64,000 bases of DNA, from the NCBI GenBank assembly GCA_037178855.1, contig JASJZC010000003.1, positions 248,001 to 312,000 of the forward strand, read 5' to 3'. Positions 1-11,200 of the stretch are shown here, piece after piece. This DNA comes from Oscheius sp. JU75. Taxonomy: Eukaryota; Nematoda; Chromadorea; Rhabditida; Rhabditidae. The notes beneath the pieces are model-generated. The model was not told the origin of the DNA, made no database searches, and saw only the letters and a list, made by a program, of their open reading frames with translations. A program made the position numbers and the translations under genes. How positions within the stretch are numbered: the stretch's first letter is position 1; every line of letters starts with the position of its first letter.

Positions 1-395
1 CAGATGGAGGGGGTGGCGCCACAGTTGGACCGAATTGCTGGAAACCGAATTGGAATGTCTTCATCTCTCTTACTCTAAAGCGCAACAATGTCTGTCTGTA
101 CGTAAGCACCGCGGCGGCGGGAGATGCAGCACAGCCGCTCCCCTCAGCTCAGCGGGTAGCGCGCCGGGCTTTGAATCTAAGCAATATGGGTTCTATCTCT
201 GTCGATGTTTCAAAGACGGCTGATTGCTAAAGTACTTACCTGAACCTGTCGCTCGTGCTCCTCCTTCATGATAGATTCTATACTCTTTCCTTTAGGGAAA
301 GATTTCACTTTCATATCCAGGAAGTCCAGTCGGAAAGGGTCGTGTAGGCCCAGAACGGCCGCAGAGAGGAGGAGCAGTAGGCAAAGGCACCGCAT
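1..395 (-). CDS. Secreted protein, 5' exons only (runs off the window)
   Basis: The start ATG is at 395-393. It opens a strong signal peptide (MRCLCLLLLLSAAVLGL) followed by a charged Lys/Glu-rich segment. Exon 1 ends at 240 in a CAG|GTAAGT donor. A TTTCCAG acceptor places exon 2 at 37-1, in phase, where it reads QFGPTVAPPPPS before leaving the window. The roughly 200-nt intron holds nothing else I recognise. I do not recognise the family, and only about 64 residues are visible. The product is predicted to be secreted. The LIM exon pair downstream at 506 points the other way, so the two may share an intergenic promoter. Confidence 0.6.
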
Positions 396-505
396 TAAAG
401 TGATGGATTAGCGCATCCGAAACGGCAGGTGGATATAAAATGGTCTGTTCAAACAGAACGTGTCAGAAAAAAGTGGGGAATCGTCAATGATCAGGGCGGA
501 AGTTC

Positions 506-817
506 ATGGTCAATTCAGCACCACAAACCAAGACACAAACCAGGGTGGGAGAACGTAGTATTTTCCAGCGATACGGTGACTACTGCTTCCTCTGCCAGAC
601 AGGCTTAACTGGGACGAGTGTTCGTCTCTTTGGAAAAGGATGGTGTGCTGGATGCTACTCCTGTTGGATATGTTACACCAAGTTGTCCCACAAGTAAGCA
701 AAAGTGACATACTTTTCGAAAGCTTATAGGGATAAGGTCCTGGATTACGATCTTAAGCCGGTCTGCAAGAAATGCTCCAAGAACAAGAACTTCCAAAAGA
801 GTCTTGAGAATAAATAA
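506..817 (+). CDS. Orphan single LIM domain, PINCH-like, possibly a gene fragment
   Basis: Exon 1 (506-693) and exon 2 (730-817) join in phase across a 36-nt GTAAGC...TATAG intron. They encode one LIM-like zinc domain: C-x2-C, then a G-W-C-x2-C-x2-C knuckle, then a tail ending Y-D-L-K-P-V-C-K-K-C before the stop. The tail resembles the end of PINCH/UNC-97 LIM domains. The residue normally His after Trp is Cys here, so one zinc ligand is changed. No other LIM exons lie upstream, because a divergent gene starts at 395. A TTTTCCAG acceptor just before the LIM part suggests these are the last exons of a copied gene. It could be a short real gene or a relic. Confidence 0.45.
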
Positions 818-1141
818 TGCCATTTTGTGCAGAGAAAGTGAAACGAAGTGGAAAGTGAAAAGTTGCCAGGCCGATTTTCCGGGATGCCTCTGTGGAAACT
901 ACACGGAGAGACCTTTCTATCTCTATTTCTGAAAGTGCCTGTGCCTGAAAATTGAAACAGTTGACACCAACATAATTGACTCTGACTCATTCTCATCATA
1001 TTATTTCTCTTCTCAGTTGACCATTTTTGAATTTCTAACCTGGCGATAAAAATTTATAAGACGGGGAGATATAGAAAGCTAACGAACAGCTCTTGAAGAA
1101 CAGAGCTTCAACTAAGGCTCTTTCTACAAGAATGCTGTTCC

Positions 1142-1549
1142 ATGACAGGTTCTTTCTCACAAGCAGGGTACGTCGACAGATTTCTACTGACTCCGTTTCT
1201 TCAGACCAATCTCCGTCTCGCAGCCTTTGTTCTGATGCTGCCATCTCTTGTAGCAGCCAGTGCTCTTCCCGCGATGAATTGTGACGAGACCATGGGAAGT
1301 GCTCTTTGCTCTCTTAACTCCAATATATACCTTGTCAATATAGGATTAGACAAAAATTTCATGAAGTTTCAGTGTGCCATCGGACTTCTGACAATCGCGA
1401 TTGCTTGCTTTGGCAAGAAGGAAGGCTACCGGGGGATGCATCTGAACATTCGAAATGCACATTCTTTTCGGATTTATTATCACTACTGGTTAAGTTTTAA
1501 CAGTACGACACTTCCGGTAAATCAGTTCTCATGCTCAGCATCTCACTGA
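1142..1549 (+). CDS. Hypothetical membrane-protein reading frame
   Basis: An open frame encodes two hydrophobic stretches (around LRLAAFVLMLPSLVAAS and FQCAIGLLTIAIACF) separated by a loop with two cysteines. A CGACAG acceptor near 1180 could open an exon. No clear partner exons were found, and the last part after about 1440 looks non-coding. The hydrophobic pattern is reminiscent of two helices of a tetraspan protein, like other genes nearby, but those lie on the minus strand. I do not recognise the family. It may be a remnant. Confidence 0.25.
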   Translation: MTGSFSQAGYVDRFLLTPFLQTNLRLAAFVLMLPSLVAASALPAMNCDETMGSALCSLNSNIYLVNIGLDKNFMKFQCAIGLLTIAIACFGKKEGYRGMHLNIRNAHSFRIYYHYWLSFNSTTLPVNQFSCSASH

Positions 1550-1662
1550 CAGAATGTCTCGTCGGAATTGATATTACAGAGAAGACGCCGAAGGGATTTA
1601 TTATGGCGGAGACGGAAAGAGAACGGCATAATTATTGCCGTAGAACATTGGATACAGATTTT

Positions 1663-2440
1663 TCAGTTACGCTGTGCTTTGGTGTCTTCCATGAAGGTCG
1701 GAAGATCATGAACGCAGATGGTCATGGCATCCAGCTTGTCTTCCAGCTGCTGATCAATGAGAGCACTGCGGAGCTCGAAGGTCAGGATTAGTTGAACTGA
1801 AAATTGTGTCAACATCTCTAAGAGACAGAGAGGGACTCACCCATGACAGTCAGACCCAGAAAGAAAACCAGGTGACCAGCATTGCTTTTCTCGCCGTTAA
1901 AGTCAAAGGCCACTGCGAAGTAGTAAGTCGTGGCATTGACCAGGCAGGACATCAGAAGAGCGATCAGGACCACATTGGTGATGTAAGCGACACGCATGAA
2001 ATGAAGTTTCTCGGATGTAGCAGACCAGAAGATCATGAAGTTGACCGCAAAGTTCAGAGTGGCCACGAATAGTTCGATGGGACTGTTCTGCTCACGCAAC
2101 TGCAAGGCCAGAGTCACGGCAGCGATGAAAGCGTAGAGGAACATGGCACCGGCGGCGGCAAAGCCGAGGAATTGCTGAAATGATGTCTGCCTCGCTGTCT
2201 CTCTGTAAACATGCCTTGGAAGTCCACGGGCCCTTCAGACGGATGCTCAGAGCCTCCATCTCCTTGTTGACGAGGGGCAATTCCGGAAGAGTGACAGTCA
2301 CGGTTCCAGTCTTCTGGGCCTGACCACCTTGGTGAACGACCATCTGAAAGATGTTGTCTTGAGAGGGGAAGCCTAGCACGAACTTATGAGAGAGAAGCTG
2401 GCAATTCTCAGGCGTTGCCTCGTTTGTCTCACACAAGTTG
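1663..2440 (-). CDS. Synaptophysin/MARVEL-like membrane protein, 5' end not found
   Basis: Three exons are visible: about 2440-2210, about 2176-1841 and 1796-1663 (stop TGA). The first encodes an extracellular loop with two cysteines (L-C-E-T ... E-N-C-Q) and a run of short beta-like segments. The second encodes three hydrophobic helices, starting with QFLGFAAAGAMFLYAF and including FVATLNFAVNFMIFW. The last encodes a short acidic cytoplasmic tail. Loop and helix order fit the MARVEL/synaptophysin layout, with a missing first helix expected upstream of 2440. The junction near 2210 is uncertain: a GC donor (AAG|GCATGT) or a GT donor just inside it. Family placement is by pattern only. Confidence 0.5.
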
Positions 2441-2722
2441 CTAGGCAATTACTCTTCCCCGAAACGGGATTCTATTTTTTTATGAGCTGGTGATGAGAAA
2501 AACGGAGCTGTGGAGATGGCAAAGACACTGAGGAGAGAGGCTGACAGCTCCCCTTATAGACCGTCTGTCAACTATAAACGTTTACGAAAAATGATCTCAC
2601 CTGGGTGGGTCTATAAACAAAAACAAGCGACGAAATGTATCTCCTGAGCTATGACAAGATGCTAAACCAGCAAACAGTTATCGAAGCCTAGAACACGAGA
2701 AAAAGAAAAAATTTCGTTAACA

Positions 2723-2795
2723 GGGATCAAACCCGGGCCTTCAGATTACAACACAAGCATGCTACCCAATCAGCCATTTGACAGAAGTTTTGTGA
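2723..2795 (-). repeat. tRNA-like sequence (probable tRNA pseudogene or SINE head)
   Basis: On the minus strand it has an A-box-like TGGCTGATTGGG and a B-box-like GGGTTTGATCCC at tRNA spacing. The anticodon stem does not pair well, so this is not called as a functional tRNA. Confidence 0.35.
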
Positions 2796-2821
2796 AACGG
2801 TACGGGTGCGCTCACTTTGAG

Positions 2822-2896
2822 TCAGATGGGCTAGTGATTACCGCATTCGCTTGGAGTGCAAATGCCGTCGTGTTGGTTCGATCCCCGTCGGAAACA
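2822..2896 (+). repeat. tRNA-like sequence (probable tRNA pseudogene or SINE head)
   Basis: A B box (GGTTCGATCCC) lies downstream of an A-box-like GGGCTAGTGATTACC. The arms do not fold into a clean cloverleaf. It lies about 30 nt from a second tRNA-like sequence on the opposite strand. Confidence 0.35.
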
Positions 2897-3696
2897 AAAG
2901 TGTGGCATTTGGTATACTTAGGGTTTCGAGGTTAATGAACACGATCCTGATGTTAGTTTTTCTCCAAAAAACTTCAATGACAATAGGTCGAGTTGTCGAG
3001 CCTATTTTCTGGAACACCTGGTATCTCTGGGGAGGACACAGGAAGACCTAAAAGGTAAAATCTCTCCTTTCGAAAGTGCCTGTGTCTGAAAATTGAAGCA
3101 GTTTACACCAAAAAAATTGAGTCTGGCTCATTCTGATCACATCACTTCTCTTCTATGATTCAAGATAGGGAGTCAAGCTACACAAATTCTCCCTATTGCT
3201 TGCTTCGTGTATCCACGTCTTCTCCATAGCCCTGTCTAATTGTTCCCTCCACACAGATGCAAACGTTTTACAATTATATCATCCTCATACTGGCTCGACC
3301 TACCCTTGTTCTATCTCGAAATCTTGCATCCCTATCACTCCACATCCGTTGGAGCAAAAGAACAAGAAGACAGTACTCACAAGAACGGATAAGGGTCTTG
3401 TAAACTCTTTTGTCACTCGCATTCCTCTCACACTAGTCAGTGATAAGAATCTCTTTCCGAAATGGCGCCTCTGTTTACGACAGGCGCCTCAGCTTGTTAT
3501 CAGTTGATCCGTATAATATTTGGTGGATTAAAATATTAGACTTGTCAAAAAGGCAACTTTGTATTCTGTTCGTCTGTCTGTCTCTGTCTTTCTTTGTCTC
3601 TTTCCGTTTCTCTGTCTCTCTGTCAATCTGGCTCACTCTCTGTATCTGTCTCTGAGCCTCTCGCCTCTAGAATCACTCATTTCAAGCATCAGGATT

Positions 3697-4252
3697 TTAT
3701 GGTGTGTAGATAGTTTGCTCTCGATTCCTAGCCTCCTTGGCCTCATTCATTGTCCTCTTGATAGTCCAGGCCATCAGAACAAGATACAAGAGAGCCGCAC
3801 CGTTAAAGATGAAGACTCCGACTATGAAGACTCCAACACTGTCGTTATTGTAGTCACCAATGACCCCGACGAGGAAAAGAATCTCTATCAACGCCAGGAT
3901 TAAGGTCGCGACAATATTGAAGATCTGGAGCCAGTAGGCGCCACGTAGAAGCCCAATCTTCATTGTCAGGGCAGCGCACATGGTGTAACTGGCTACGATG
4001 AGCTAAAGGGAACTATTTTCTGTTCTTACAAGTCTTACCACAACAATCTCACTGGTCAGTGACATAGCCGAATAACCAGGGTAGTCGTAACCACCGTTGG
4101 TAAAATTAATTACCAGGCCGGCCACGTCAATAACAATGATTATGACAGTCCAAACAATTAGGCAGGTCTGTAAACTGGTAGACACTTCCTTCTGGACTGA
4201 GGCTGACCCTGGCTGCGCAACAGCAACATCCAGTCCCGGAGACGTTGGTCAT
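3697..4252 (-). CDS. Small four-transmembrane (4TM) protein, array member 1
   Basis: Three exons (4252-4208, 4167-4039, 4002-3697) join in phase to give 159 residues. Exon 1 is a 15-residue N terminus with a cysteine cluster (GCCCCAAR). Exon 2 starts TCLIVWT and holds helix 1. Exon 3 holds helices 2-4 and the family signature LMAWTIK before a short charged tail. The plan resembles MARVEL-type tetraspan proteins. The N-terminal cysteines next to helix 1 are candidate S-acylation sites (inference). A TATATAAG box lies about 55 nt upstream and a TGATAAG site further up. Introns are 40 and 36 nt. Function is unknown. Confidence 0.75.
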
Positions 4253-4380
4253 TTTGGTGGAATAGGAGCGGAATTTGGGATGGAGATAAAGAAGGAATGA
4301 CTAGGCAATCTTATATAGCCATTTTGTTATCACGCTCAGTAGTACTCTGTCGTAGTCTTTCGATTCGAAAACTGTTTGTC

Positions 4381-4480
4381 TAGCCATCATAATTGGCGAG
4401 GAGAGAGATAGGGTGCAGTGACTGTGCTTCGCATGAATCATAAGCTTATCAAGGGACTCAGCCTGCGGTCTTCAAAGTTG
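4381..4480 (-). promoter_or_regulatory. Conserved upstream block with GATA site, 4TM member 1
   Basis: This block recurs upstream of several array members: a CAGTGACTGTGCTTC-like segment, then a CTTATCA core (TGATAAG on the coding strand, 4445-4451), then a CAAAGTTGCAGACTTC segment. TGATAA is the core site of nematode intestinal GATA factors such as ELT-2. Confidence 0.45.
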
Positions 4481-4613
4481 CAGACTTCTGAGACGGAAAT
4501 GACTGTTCTATGAGCGATCTCTTTTTCATTCTGTCTCTTTAGTCACCAGTCCTCTTCTTCAGCTTTCGGTGTCGTAAACTCTTCTCTAATAATTCATTTA
4601 AAAAATCATGATA

Positions 4614-5303
4614 CTAAGGTCTGTAAATAGATTGTTCCGGTTTCTTGGCGTCTTGAGCCTCCTGCAGTGTTCTTTCAATCGTCCAGGCCATCAGGATATT
4701 ATACGCCAGGAATAGAGCAAAGATGATTATGACACTAATTACGGTAATGTTCTTGTTGTCGAAGTAGCCAGATGGAATTGCTCTCGGCTTGAACCATGCC
4801 AGTTATAAAAAAAATTACTCACCCATCCCTTCCTATTGACAGCAATATACGTGTATCTTCTCATTGACAGATCCCTGGCCGCTTCCGCACTTCCTCTCTC
4901 CAAAAACCCCCAGTAAGATGAGGTTCTGTATGATGAAACAAATAACAGCAAACATGATGTAAGCAATCTGAAGCCCGAAGGCGATTCGAAGACATTTTCG
5001 CGTCATCGCAAAAGCGGCAGCCAGTGTGAAAACCGCTACGATAAACTGAAGACAACTATTCTAGTAGTTTTTTGTCAAAACCCACCAAAACGACGAGCTT
5101 GGCAAGAACAATGACTGAGTACCCAGGAAAAAAACTAAAGTCAAAGAAACCATCGGTGAAACTGTAAATAATGAAGAAAGCGTCCAGGCCAATAGTTATA
5201 CCGGTCCATAGGAACAAGCAGGTCTAAAAATTAGATTACGGTACTTTTTGGGACTTACCCTGGCAGCGCAACAGCCACATCCAGTTCGATAGTCGTTTAC
5301 CAT
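4614..5303 (-). CDS. Small 4TM protein, array member 2
   Basis: Exons 5303-5259, 5223-5086, 5045-4891 and about 4782-4614 give 168 residues. The N terminus carries GCGCCAAR, then TCLFLWT opens helix 1. Later parts include TRKCLRIAFGLQIAYI and the LMAWTIE signature. It differs from its neighbours in having a fourth exon, because the region between helices 3 and 4 is interrupted by an intron of about 108 nt. Reading straight through that stretch meets stops, so the last junction is inferred from phase alone (AGGAA|GTGCGG to CCGAG|AGCA). Confidence 0.6.
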
Positions 5304-5334
5304 TGTGGTGGTGTAAACGGCAGAGGATTGGCAG

Positions 5335-5425
5335 AGAGAGATAGAAAGCAGTGACTATGCTTCGTGTGATTAAACGCTTAGCAAGGGACACAGCCTGCAA
5401 TCTCCAAAGTTGCAGACATACGAGT
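5335..5425 (-). promoter_or_regulatory. Conserved upstream block, 4TM member 2
   Basis: Same block as upstream of member 1, including CAGTGACTATGCTTC and CAAAGTTGCAGAC segments. The GATA core is degenerate here (CTTAGCA instead of CTTATCA). Confidence 0.35.
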
Positions 5426-5504
5426 CGAAAACTAACTGTGCTCTGAACACTCTTTCTCTCTTTGTTTTCCTCCCAGCATTTCTCTTTTCAAGAATGTAAA
5501 CACT

Positions 5505-6034
5505 TTATTTTCGAGCTTTAGCTTTTTCTGCTTCATTCAATGTCTGCTTGATTGTCCAGGCCATTAACAGAGGATACACAAGAGCCGAGACGTAGAAGAC
5601 TATCATGGTTATTACGCCGGCTCCAACACTGTCGAAGTTGCCGATGAGCATAATTTCGATAACTATAAGGACAATATTGAGAAACATGTAGGCTATCTGA
5701 AGCCAGAAAGCAATGCGAAGAAGTTGACGCATCATATAGAATGCGGCGAAGAGTGTAAAAGAGACTACGACAAGCTGAAGACAAAATACACAGCTTATTT
5801 CGATACGAAACTTACCGTAACAATCAGACTGGTAAGTGTAACAGCAGAGAGCCCAGGATTTGCTTTAAAATCAAATTGACCACTGCCTAAGCCAGCTATC
5901 AAAATGATGACGTCAAACCAAAGAATAACAACAGTCCATACTAGTAAACAAGTCTGAAATCTGGAAATGCTGTTTCTGTTGAGACATACCCTGCATGAGC
6001 AACAGCCGCATCCAGTTTGGTAGCGTTTTGTCAT
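5505..6034 (-). CDS. Small 4TM protein, array member 3
   Basis: Three exons (6034-5990, 5953-5816, 5774-5505) encode 150 residues. Exon 1 is MTKRYQTGCGCCSCR, again cysteine-rich. Exon 2 starts TCLLVWT with helix 1. Exon 3 holds LRIAFWLQIAYMF, two further helices and LMAWTIKQTLNEAEKAK before the stop. Splice phases are all zero, as in the other members, so exon shuffling within the family would keep frame. It is the shortest complete copy in the array. Function unknown; predicted integral membrane protein. Confidence 0.75.
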
Positions 6035-6375
6035 CTTGATGGTCGATAACGGCAGGGAGTTCGAAAGACACAGAAAGTAACCGACTGCTATCAATGCGTG
6101 CTGTTTGGAAGCGTAATCAGGAAAATCCTAAGCGGTGGTGGCAGAAGTTTGGCAGTCTCTTTCTCTCTGTCTCTGTCTTCGTCCCTCTATCTCTCCGTCC
6201 CTTTCTTTCTTCACTTAAACCTGTCTCTACGTCTTTTCATACTATATCAGATTGTCAAATCGCTCTAGAACTTTGTAACTGCAACAAACTGATCTTTAGC
6301 TCAGTTTGACTTCATTTTTTATGTGAGAGCATCTACAGTATCCTTAGTATTCAAATTTTATCAAAAGTTCCAGAA

Positions 6376-6831
6376 CTATAAGGTGGGTATACAGTTTTGT
6401 TCTGCATTCTTGGCGTCTTCTGCTTCATTCAGAGCCCTCTTGATTGTCCAGACCATCAGAATGTTGTAGGCCAGGAAAAAGCGTAAATGATGGTGAGATC
6501 AATCCAAGAATAAAAACTAAAATAACTGCTGTATGAAAACACACATTAGCCATAATGATCTCTGCGACTGTAAGGACGGTACAGAGAACTATGTAGGCTA
6601 TCTGAAACCAGAAAAATTTTGAAGAATTCTAGCGTCATCGTAATAGTGGCTGCCACTGCAAACAGGGCTACGACAAGCTGAAACTACTCTGGTTAAGTAA
6701 AGTCTATCAATGCTGTAAGTTTGGCAAGAACTATCGCTGACAGCTAGGTTAGTACACGAAGCTGAACGGTTCTTCTTAGAGCTTACTCTGGCTGCGTAAC
6801 AGCCACATCCAGTTCGATAGTTGTTTGCTTT
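6376..6831 (-). pseudogene. 4TM array member 4, pseudogene
   Basis: This is a clear copy of members 1-3 with several breaks. The start codon position (near 6831) reads AAA instead of ATG, exon 2 has lost its helix 1 coding sequence, and a 1-nt insertion in a T-run near 6612 shifts frame before the LQIAY motif. The C-terminal part (AYNILMVWTIKRAL) is recognisable up to a TAG stop. The upstream regulatory-like block (6850-6945) is still present. I would not expect a functional product. Confidence 0.7.
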
Positions 6832-6849
6832 ACTAGGCGAAAAGAGAGA

Positions 6850-6945
6850 ACTTGGCAGGATAAGGGAGCAGTGACTGTGCTCCTTGTCGTATTAATCGCA
6901 TATCAAGGGACTATGTCGGTGGACCTCCAAAGTTGCAGACTTCCG
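6850..6945 (-). promoter_or_regulatory. Conserved upstream block, 4TM pseudogene
   Basis: It carries the GCAGTGACTGTGCTCC and CAAAGTTGCAGACTTCC segments found upstream of members 1 and 2. The GATA core is altered (CATATCA). Confidence 0.35.
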
Positions 6946-7022
6946 ATTTTTAACTCTCTGTGTCCTGAGCTGTCTATCTCTCTGTGTCTCTTCGTAGCTT
7001 TTGCAATTTCAGTATTTTCATT

Positions 7023-7589
7023 TCAAACATCAATTTTACATGGAATGTAGCTTGCTTGCACTGTAATTCCAGTCTCTTCCGCCTCCTTGACTGCCCTTCT
7101 GATGGTCCAGGCCAACAAGCCTTGTACCACCACAGTTATACTGGTCATTATGATGATTTCGGCTACACGGAACACAACATTATCGAAGTTGTAACCTCCA
7201 ATGACGCCAGTAATACAAAGAGCATGGATCAGCTGAAACACGACTCCGAAGCCAATAATGGCTATCGGGAGCCAGGAGGCGATTCGAAGAAGCCGCGCCT
7301 CCATTTTATAGGCCGCGATCATGATGAACGTGGCCATGCTGAGCTATGAAAAACTTATATTTTGTCAAAAATCGTACGACAAGAAGCGGAGAAACTAGTC
7401 CAATTGTTGACAAGACAGCATTATTGGTGAAATCGAAGCCGCCAGTGACAATATCGAGCATCAGGTTGCCGGCATTCGTCCCGGCCATTATGCATGTCCA
7501 GACTAGAAGACAGGTCTAGGCGAATATTATGCTTTAAAGAGAACATTCACCCTGGTTTTACAGCAACCACATCCGTTGTTTTCAGTCAT
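7023..7589 (-). CDS. Small 4TM protein, array member 5
   Basis: Exons 7589-7551, 7515-7378 and 7343-7023 encode 165 residues. The N terminus is MTENNGCGCCKTR, exon 2 starts TCLLVWTCIMAG, and exon 3 carries ARLLRIASWLPIAIIGF and the QGLLAWTIRRAVKEAEE signature. It is closer to the 13.1-kb member (LLAWTI rather than LMAWTI) than to members 1-3. A CTTATCG site about 75 nt upstream is a near-match to the GATA core seen elsewhere in the family. Four helices are predicted. Function unknown. Confidence 0.75.
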
Positions 7590-7599
7590 TTTGAAAAAG

Positions 7600-8284
7600 A
7601 GGGAGAGAAAGTGGAAGGAGCGATACAGGATGAGTATCTTGGCTCCTTTATGTACCGGGCGCCTTATCGAAGGATGAGTCTTTTCCGGTGGTTTGGAGTG
7701 GAAACAGTTTCTTTCGCCGTTTGTAATGTTCGTTCAGACTAAAATACAAACAATATGATGTGTAGTATGTTACAGCCGTTAAGCAATAGTTTATTTTGTT
7801 GTCCTCCTAGCTACATAGCAAATCTGCTCTGAGAAATAAGATTCCATTTTCGAGCGGTTATCATGCAGCACAGACAGCAGTTTGATTCTATTAAACGTAT
7901 TTCAATAAGCGCTGGAGATCAAAAAATAATGAGTAAGCAATTAAGAAGTTTGGTTTGGGTTGTGACTGTACCTAATGAATCACTGGTTTCTATTTGTAGT
8001 ACGAACAAGCATGTTTAGAAATACACCACATGGAAATATTTGATATCATAGTACGATTTGTAGTAAGCGACTATTTGAAGTACTTTTCTATTGTTTGGCT
8101 GTGCTGATACAAATGGCAAACTACAAAACAAGAGCAAACTATTTCAGTGATACCTGATACCAAGCAGTCTGTCTCCTTCCGGAAGGAATGACTGTCCCCT
8201 TTTTTCTTATCAGTGGAGAAATTCAAAGACAATATAAATATGTTTAATATCACCTGTAGCATCGTTTTTGCCCGCTGGCTGGTG
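7600..8284. other. Intergenic stretch before the receptor kinase
   Basis: No gene seen. It should hold the promoters of the minus-strand 4TM member 5 and of the plus-strand receptor kinase. An AT-rich stretch runs from about 7740 to 8130. Confidence 0.4.
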
Positions 8285-11200
8285 ATGCGGAATTATTCCT
8301 TCGTTTTTTTGTTGATTCATGGAGTCAGCTCACTATTTAAACTGTCACTAAATACCATCCTTAGCGATTACTATTGCGCAGAAAAGTTTGTCTACTTCGC
8401 TACATACGAAAAAAGCGGCATTCATTTGTAAGTATGATTAATTTGTTTTTGAGAGCTTATTCGTGGGTCATTCTTAATTGAGCCCTGGCGACCCGAATAT
8501 TTTTGTTTTTTAGATGTATCAGAGAGCCGAAGAAGACCGCAACATTGCAAGAAGCCATAGATATCTGTTTGAAATTTGACAGCCAGCTGGCGACTGAATA
8601 CGAACTTTTCTACGCAGCTGACCAAAACCAAACGTCTTCAAGACAGCTTTTGTATTGGGCCAGACCAGTTGACAAATTGGAAAACGATACGTTGGGACCA
8701 TCTGTCCTTCCAGGATACAATAAAACTATTCTGTAAGTTGATAACCTAATTTTTAAAGGAATCTTAGTAATAATTTAGTAGATTCGATGATAGCTATTTA
8801 TCGTTCATATGTACTAAACGAAGTATATGCTCCATCAATTGGCGAACGTCAAATGTAAGAAGCGTTTTTGTTCCGGTTTTAAGAAGCCTAGTTTGCCCAC
8901 TTTGAGGTGGAGGATAGGGACTTTTACCATTCACGATGCTGCTCTTTTCAAGATTCAGTTTTCGAGACTACCTTCGAAAATGTTACAGTGTTCCATTGTC
9001 TGGCAATCTGTCAAGCAAACACCTCGTGTGAACAATTGAATTGGCAAACTAATCAAACTGACAATGAACAGTACGTTTATTAGAATGTGGGGTAAACTTG
9101 ACGTCTTCGTTTTCAGTCTTGCCAATGGCACTTGTCATCTGTCAAAAGAGCCTGCGGGTCAAGCTTACGAAGGTGAAGCCGGAACATTCTGTGCTTACAG
9201 AAAAGACAAGGTACGTCCATTTTGCGATTCCAAGCCAGCCGTTACATTTAGCCACATGTGCATACGACCAAAGATAACTTGGAAGAACCGAATCAAGTCT
9301 GTCGAAACTATAGTGGGTGGCTTCAACACTATATCAAGTAGAGTAGTTTGCTATAAAGCACACTTTTGCTAAGGTGTTTCACGCTTCATACCGAGGAGGT
9401 ATTCTATTCTGAAGCAAAACTATTGTGCGCGAATCAACTGGCTACGCTGGAGACTGAGGAGGACTATGCGCTGATATCAAGTCGGCGACAATTGCAAAAC
9501 AAATTTACGAACTGTTAAGGGACCTTGCTGGGTACTTCATATGGACAGGCGTGGGTCAGTTTGGAAATCGATCCATCAGGAAACTGGTCCTGGCTTTATA
9601 AAAATGAATACAAGCAGCTGACGTATGGAAAATGGGAAAACGAATATCAAAATATAGTATGTTATTTTAAGTTTTTCTCTCTCGGTGCTAATCCAGTGGG
9701 CAAAGGGATATACAGTCCCCTCTGTGGAAAGCTTTACGAATTCAGACTGGAAAGTATAGATCACTACCAATCGAGGATAAACAGTTGAAGAAAAATGATA
9801 AAATACAAGCCCGGGTTTTCGCCAATATTTATGATTATAAACCTGTTTTTAAGTAAGCTTTCTGATTAATATCAAACGGTTGTTCAGGCAAACACCAGGC
9901 TGGGTTAAAAGTCACTACTTGTGTGAGACTGTAAGCGTTGTCGCTGATGAGGAAGCTATAAGAAATCTAAATCAATTAATAAGTTATGGTGTTGGAACCT
10001 TGGTAGTTGGAGCAGTTCTTCTAGCAGTTTGGATTCGGAAGTTGTACAAGAGCAATCAGGCGCAGCAAATGTGAGGAAAAATACAAGAAGAACACAGTTA
10101 CTGTTCAGCTCCCTAGCTCATCTCTACAATAGACTAAACAAAGAAGTCAAAGTCAATCCTTACATTAAGGGACTTCCAGTGTTACCGCTTGATCGTTGTG
10201 TTGATCAATTGAATTTCAACAGGGACTTTGAAATTGATCAAGATCGCATTGAACTTGGAGACAAGGTTACAGACGTTTAGTTTGATTTCAGCTATTATAT
10301 TTTTTTCAGATAGGATCCGGCGCTTTTGGTGTAGTCCACAGAGGCTACTTGAAGCGAAGAAGACAAGCTGTAACGGATTATGAAAATTCGAAACTTCCCA
10401 TCGCTATTAAAGGTATGAATAGCTGTTGTCTAATACACGCTATTAAAATGCAAATTCAGCTGCTTGCGAACCAAATATTTGTGAGCTTTTCATAGCAAAT
10501 TACATATACATACGTTCGCGTCGCGAAAATTCGAACAACCGTACTGTGTCGGATCGCTGCAAATCGAGAAAAAGGACTAAACATACATTCAGGTCCTTCC
10601 AAGAGTGGTGATAAGAAGGATGTGGAGGAGGCTTTCAAAATGCTTGTGGACGAGATAATAATCATGAGCTCCATAGGAAAACATTCAAATGTACTGTCTT
10701 TTGTTGGAGCTAGCACCAAAGCTTTGAACACGTGAGCTCTTGTCTGGACTCTGTACCGCGTCTTTTCAGAACTATGGAAAAAGCAAACCTGTTTATGGTT
10801 CTAGAATACTGCGAAAATGGAAATCTGAAAAATTTCCTTGAGCCGTATAAGCGCAAGGAAAAACTGTTTATTAATGAACTCCGTTCCGAAGCGCCGACCG
10901 AGGATGGTGACTATTTAACACCCAAAAACAAGAAACTCCACAAATATGCGGTATCTATAGGGTTCATTTGGTCTAGACTATTTTCAGCATGAGAAGAACA
11001 ATGAATGGGGAGCTGAAGTCGAAGATGAACGTCTTCTATCGAACTCAGCAAGCCTCATGACGTCAGATTTAATCTGCTTCGCTTTGCAAATTGCCGATGG
11101 AATGGACTTTATTGCTAACATTCCGGTGAGAAACATCCTCATTAAGTTTAAATGTTTTACAGTGTGTTCATCGTGATCTCGCTGCTCGTAACATTCTTAT

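Larger units (their letters stand above)
2455..3690. other. Intergenic stretch, mostly unannotated
   Basis: No convincing coding exon was seen. The stretch holds two tRNA-like sequences (near 2725-2795 and 2822-2896) and a TCTCTGTC-type tract at about 3560-3660. The first transmembrane exon of the synaptophysin-like gene may lie here but could not be placed. Confidence 0.4.

Noticed and set aside
9511-9520. In-frame TAA inside the second CTLD of the receptor kinase
   Set aside because: A 39-nt intron (9481-9519, GTCGGC...TTAAG) removes it and restores frame on both sides, so the gene is not broken here.
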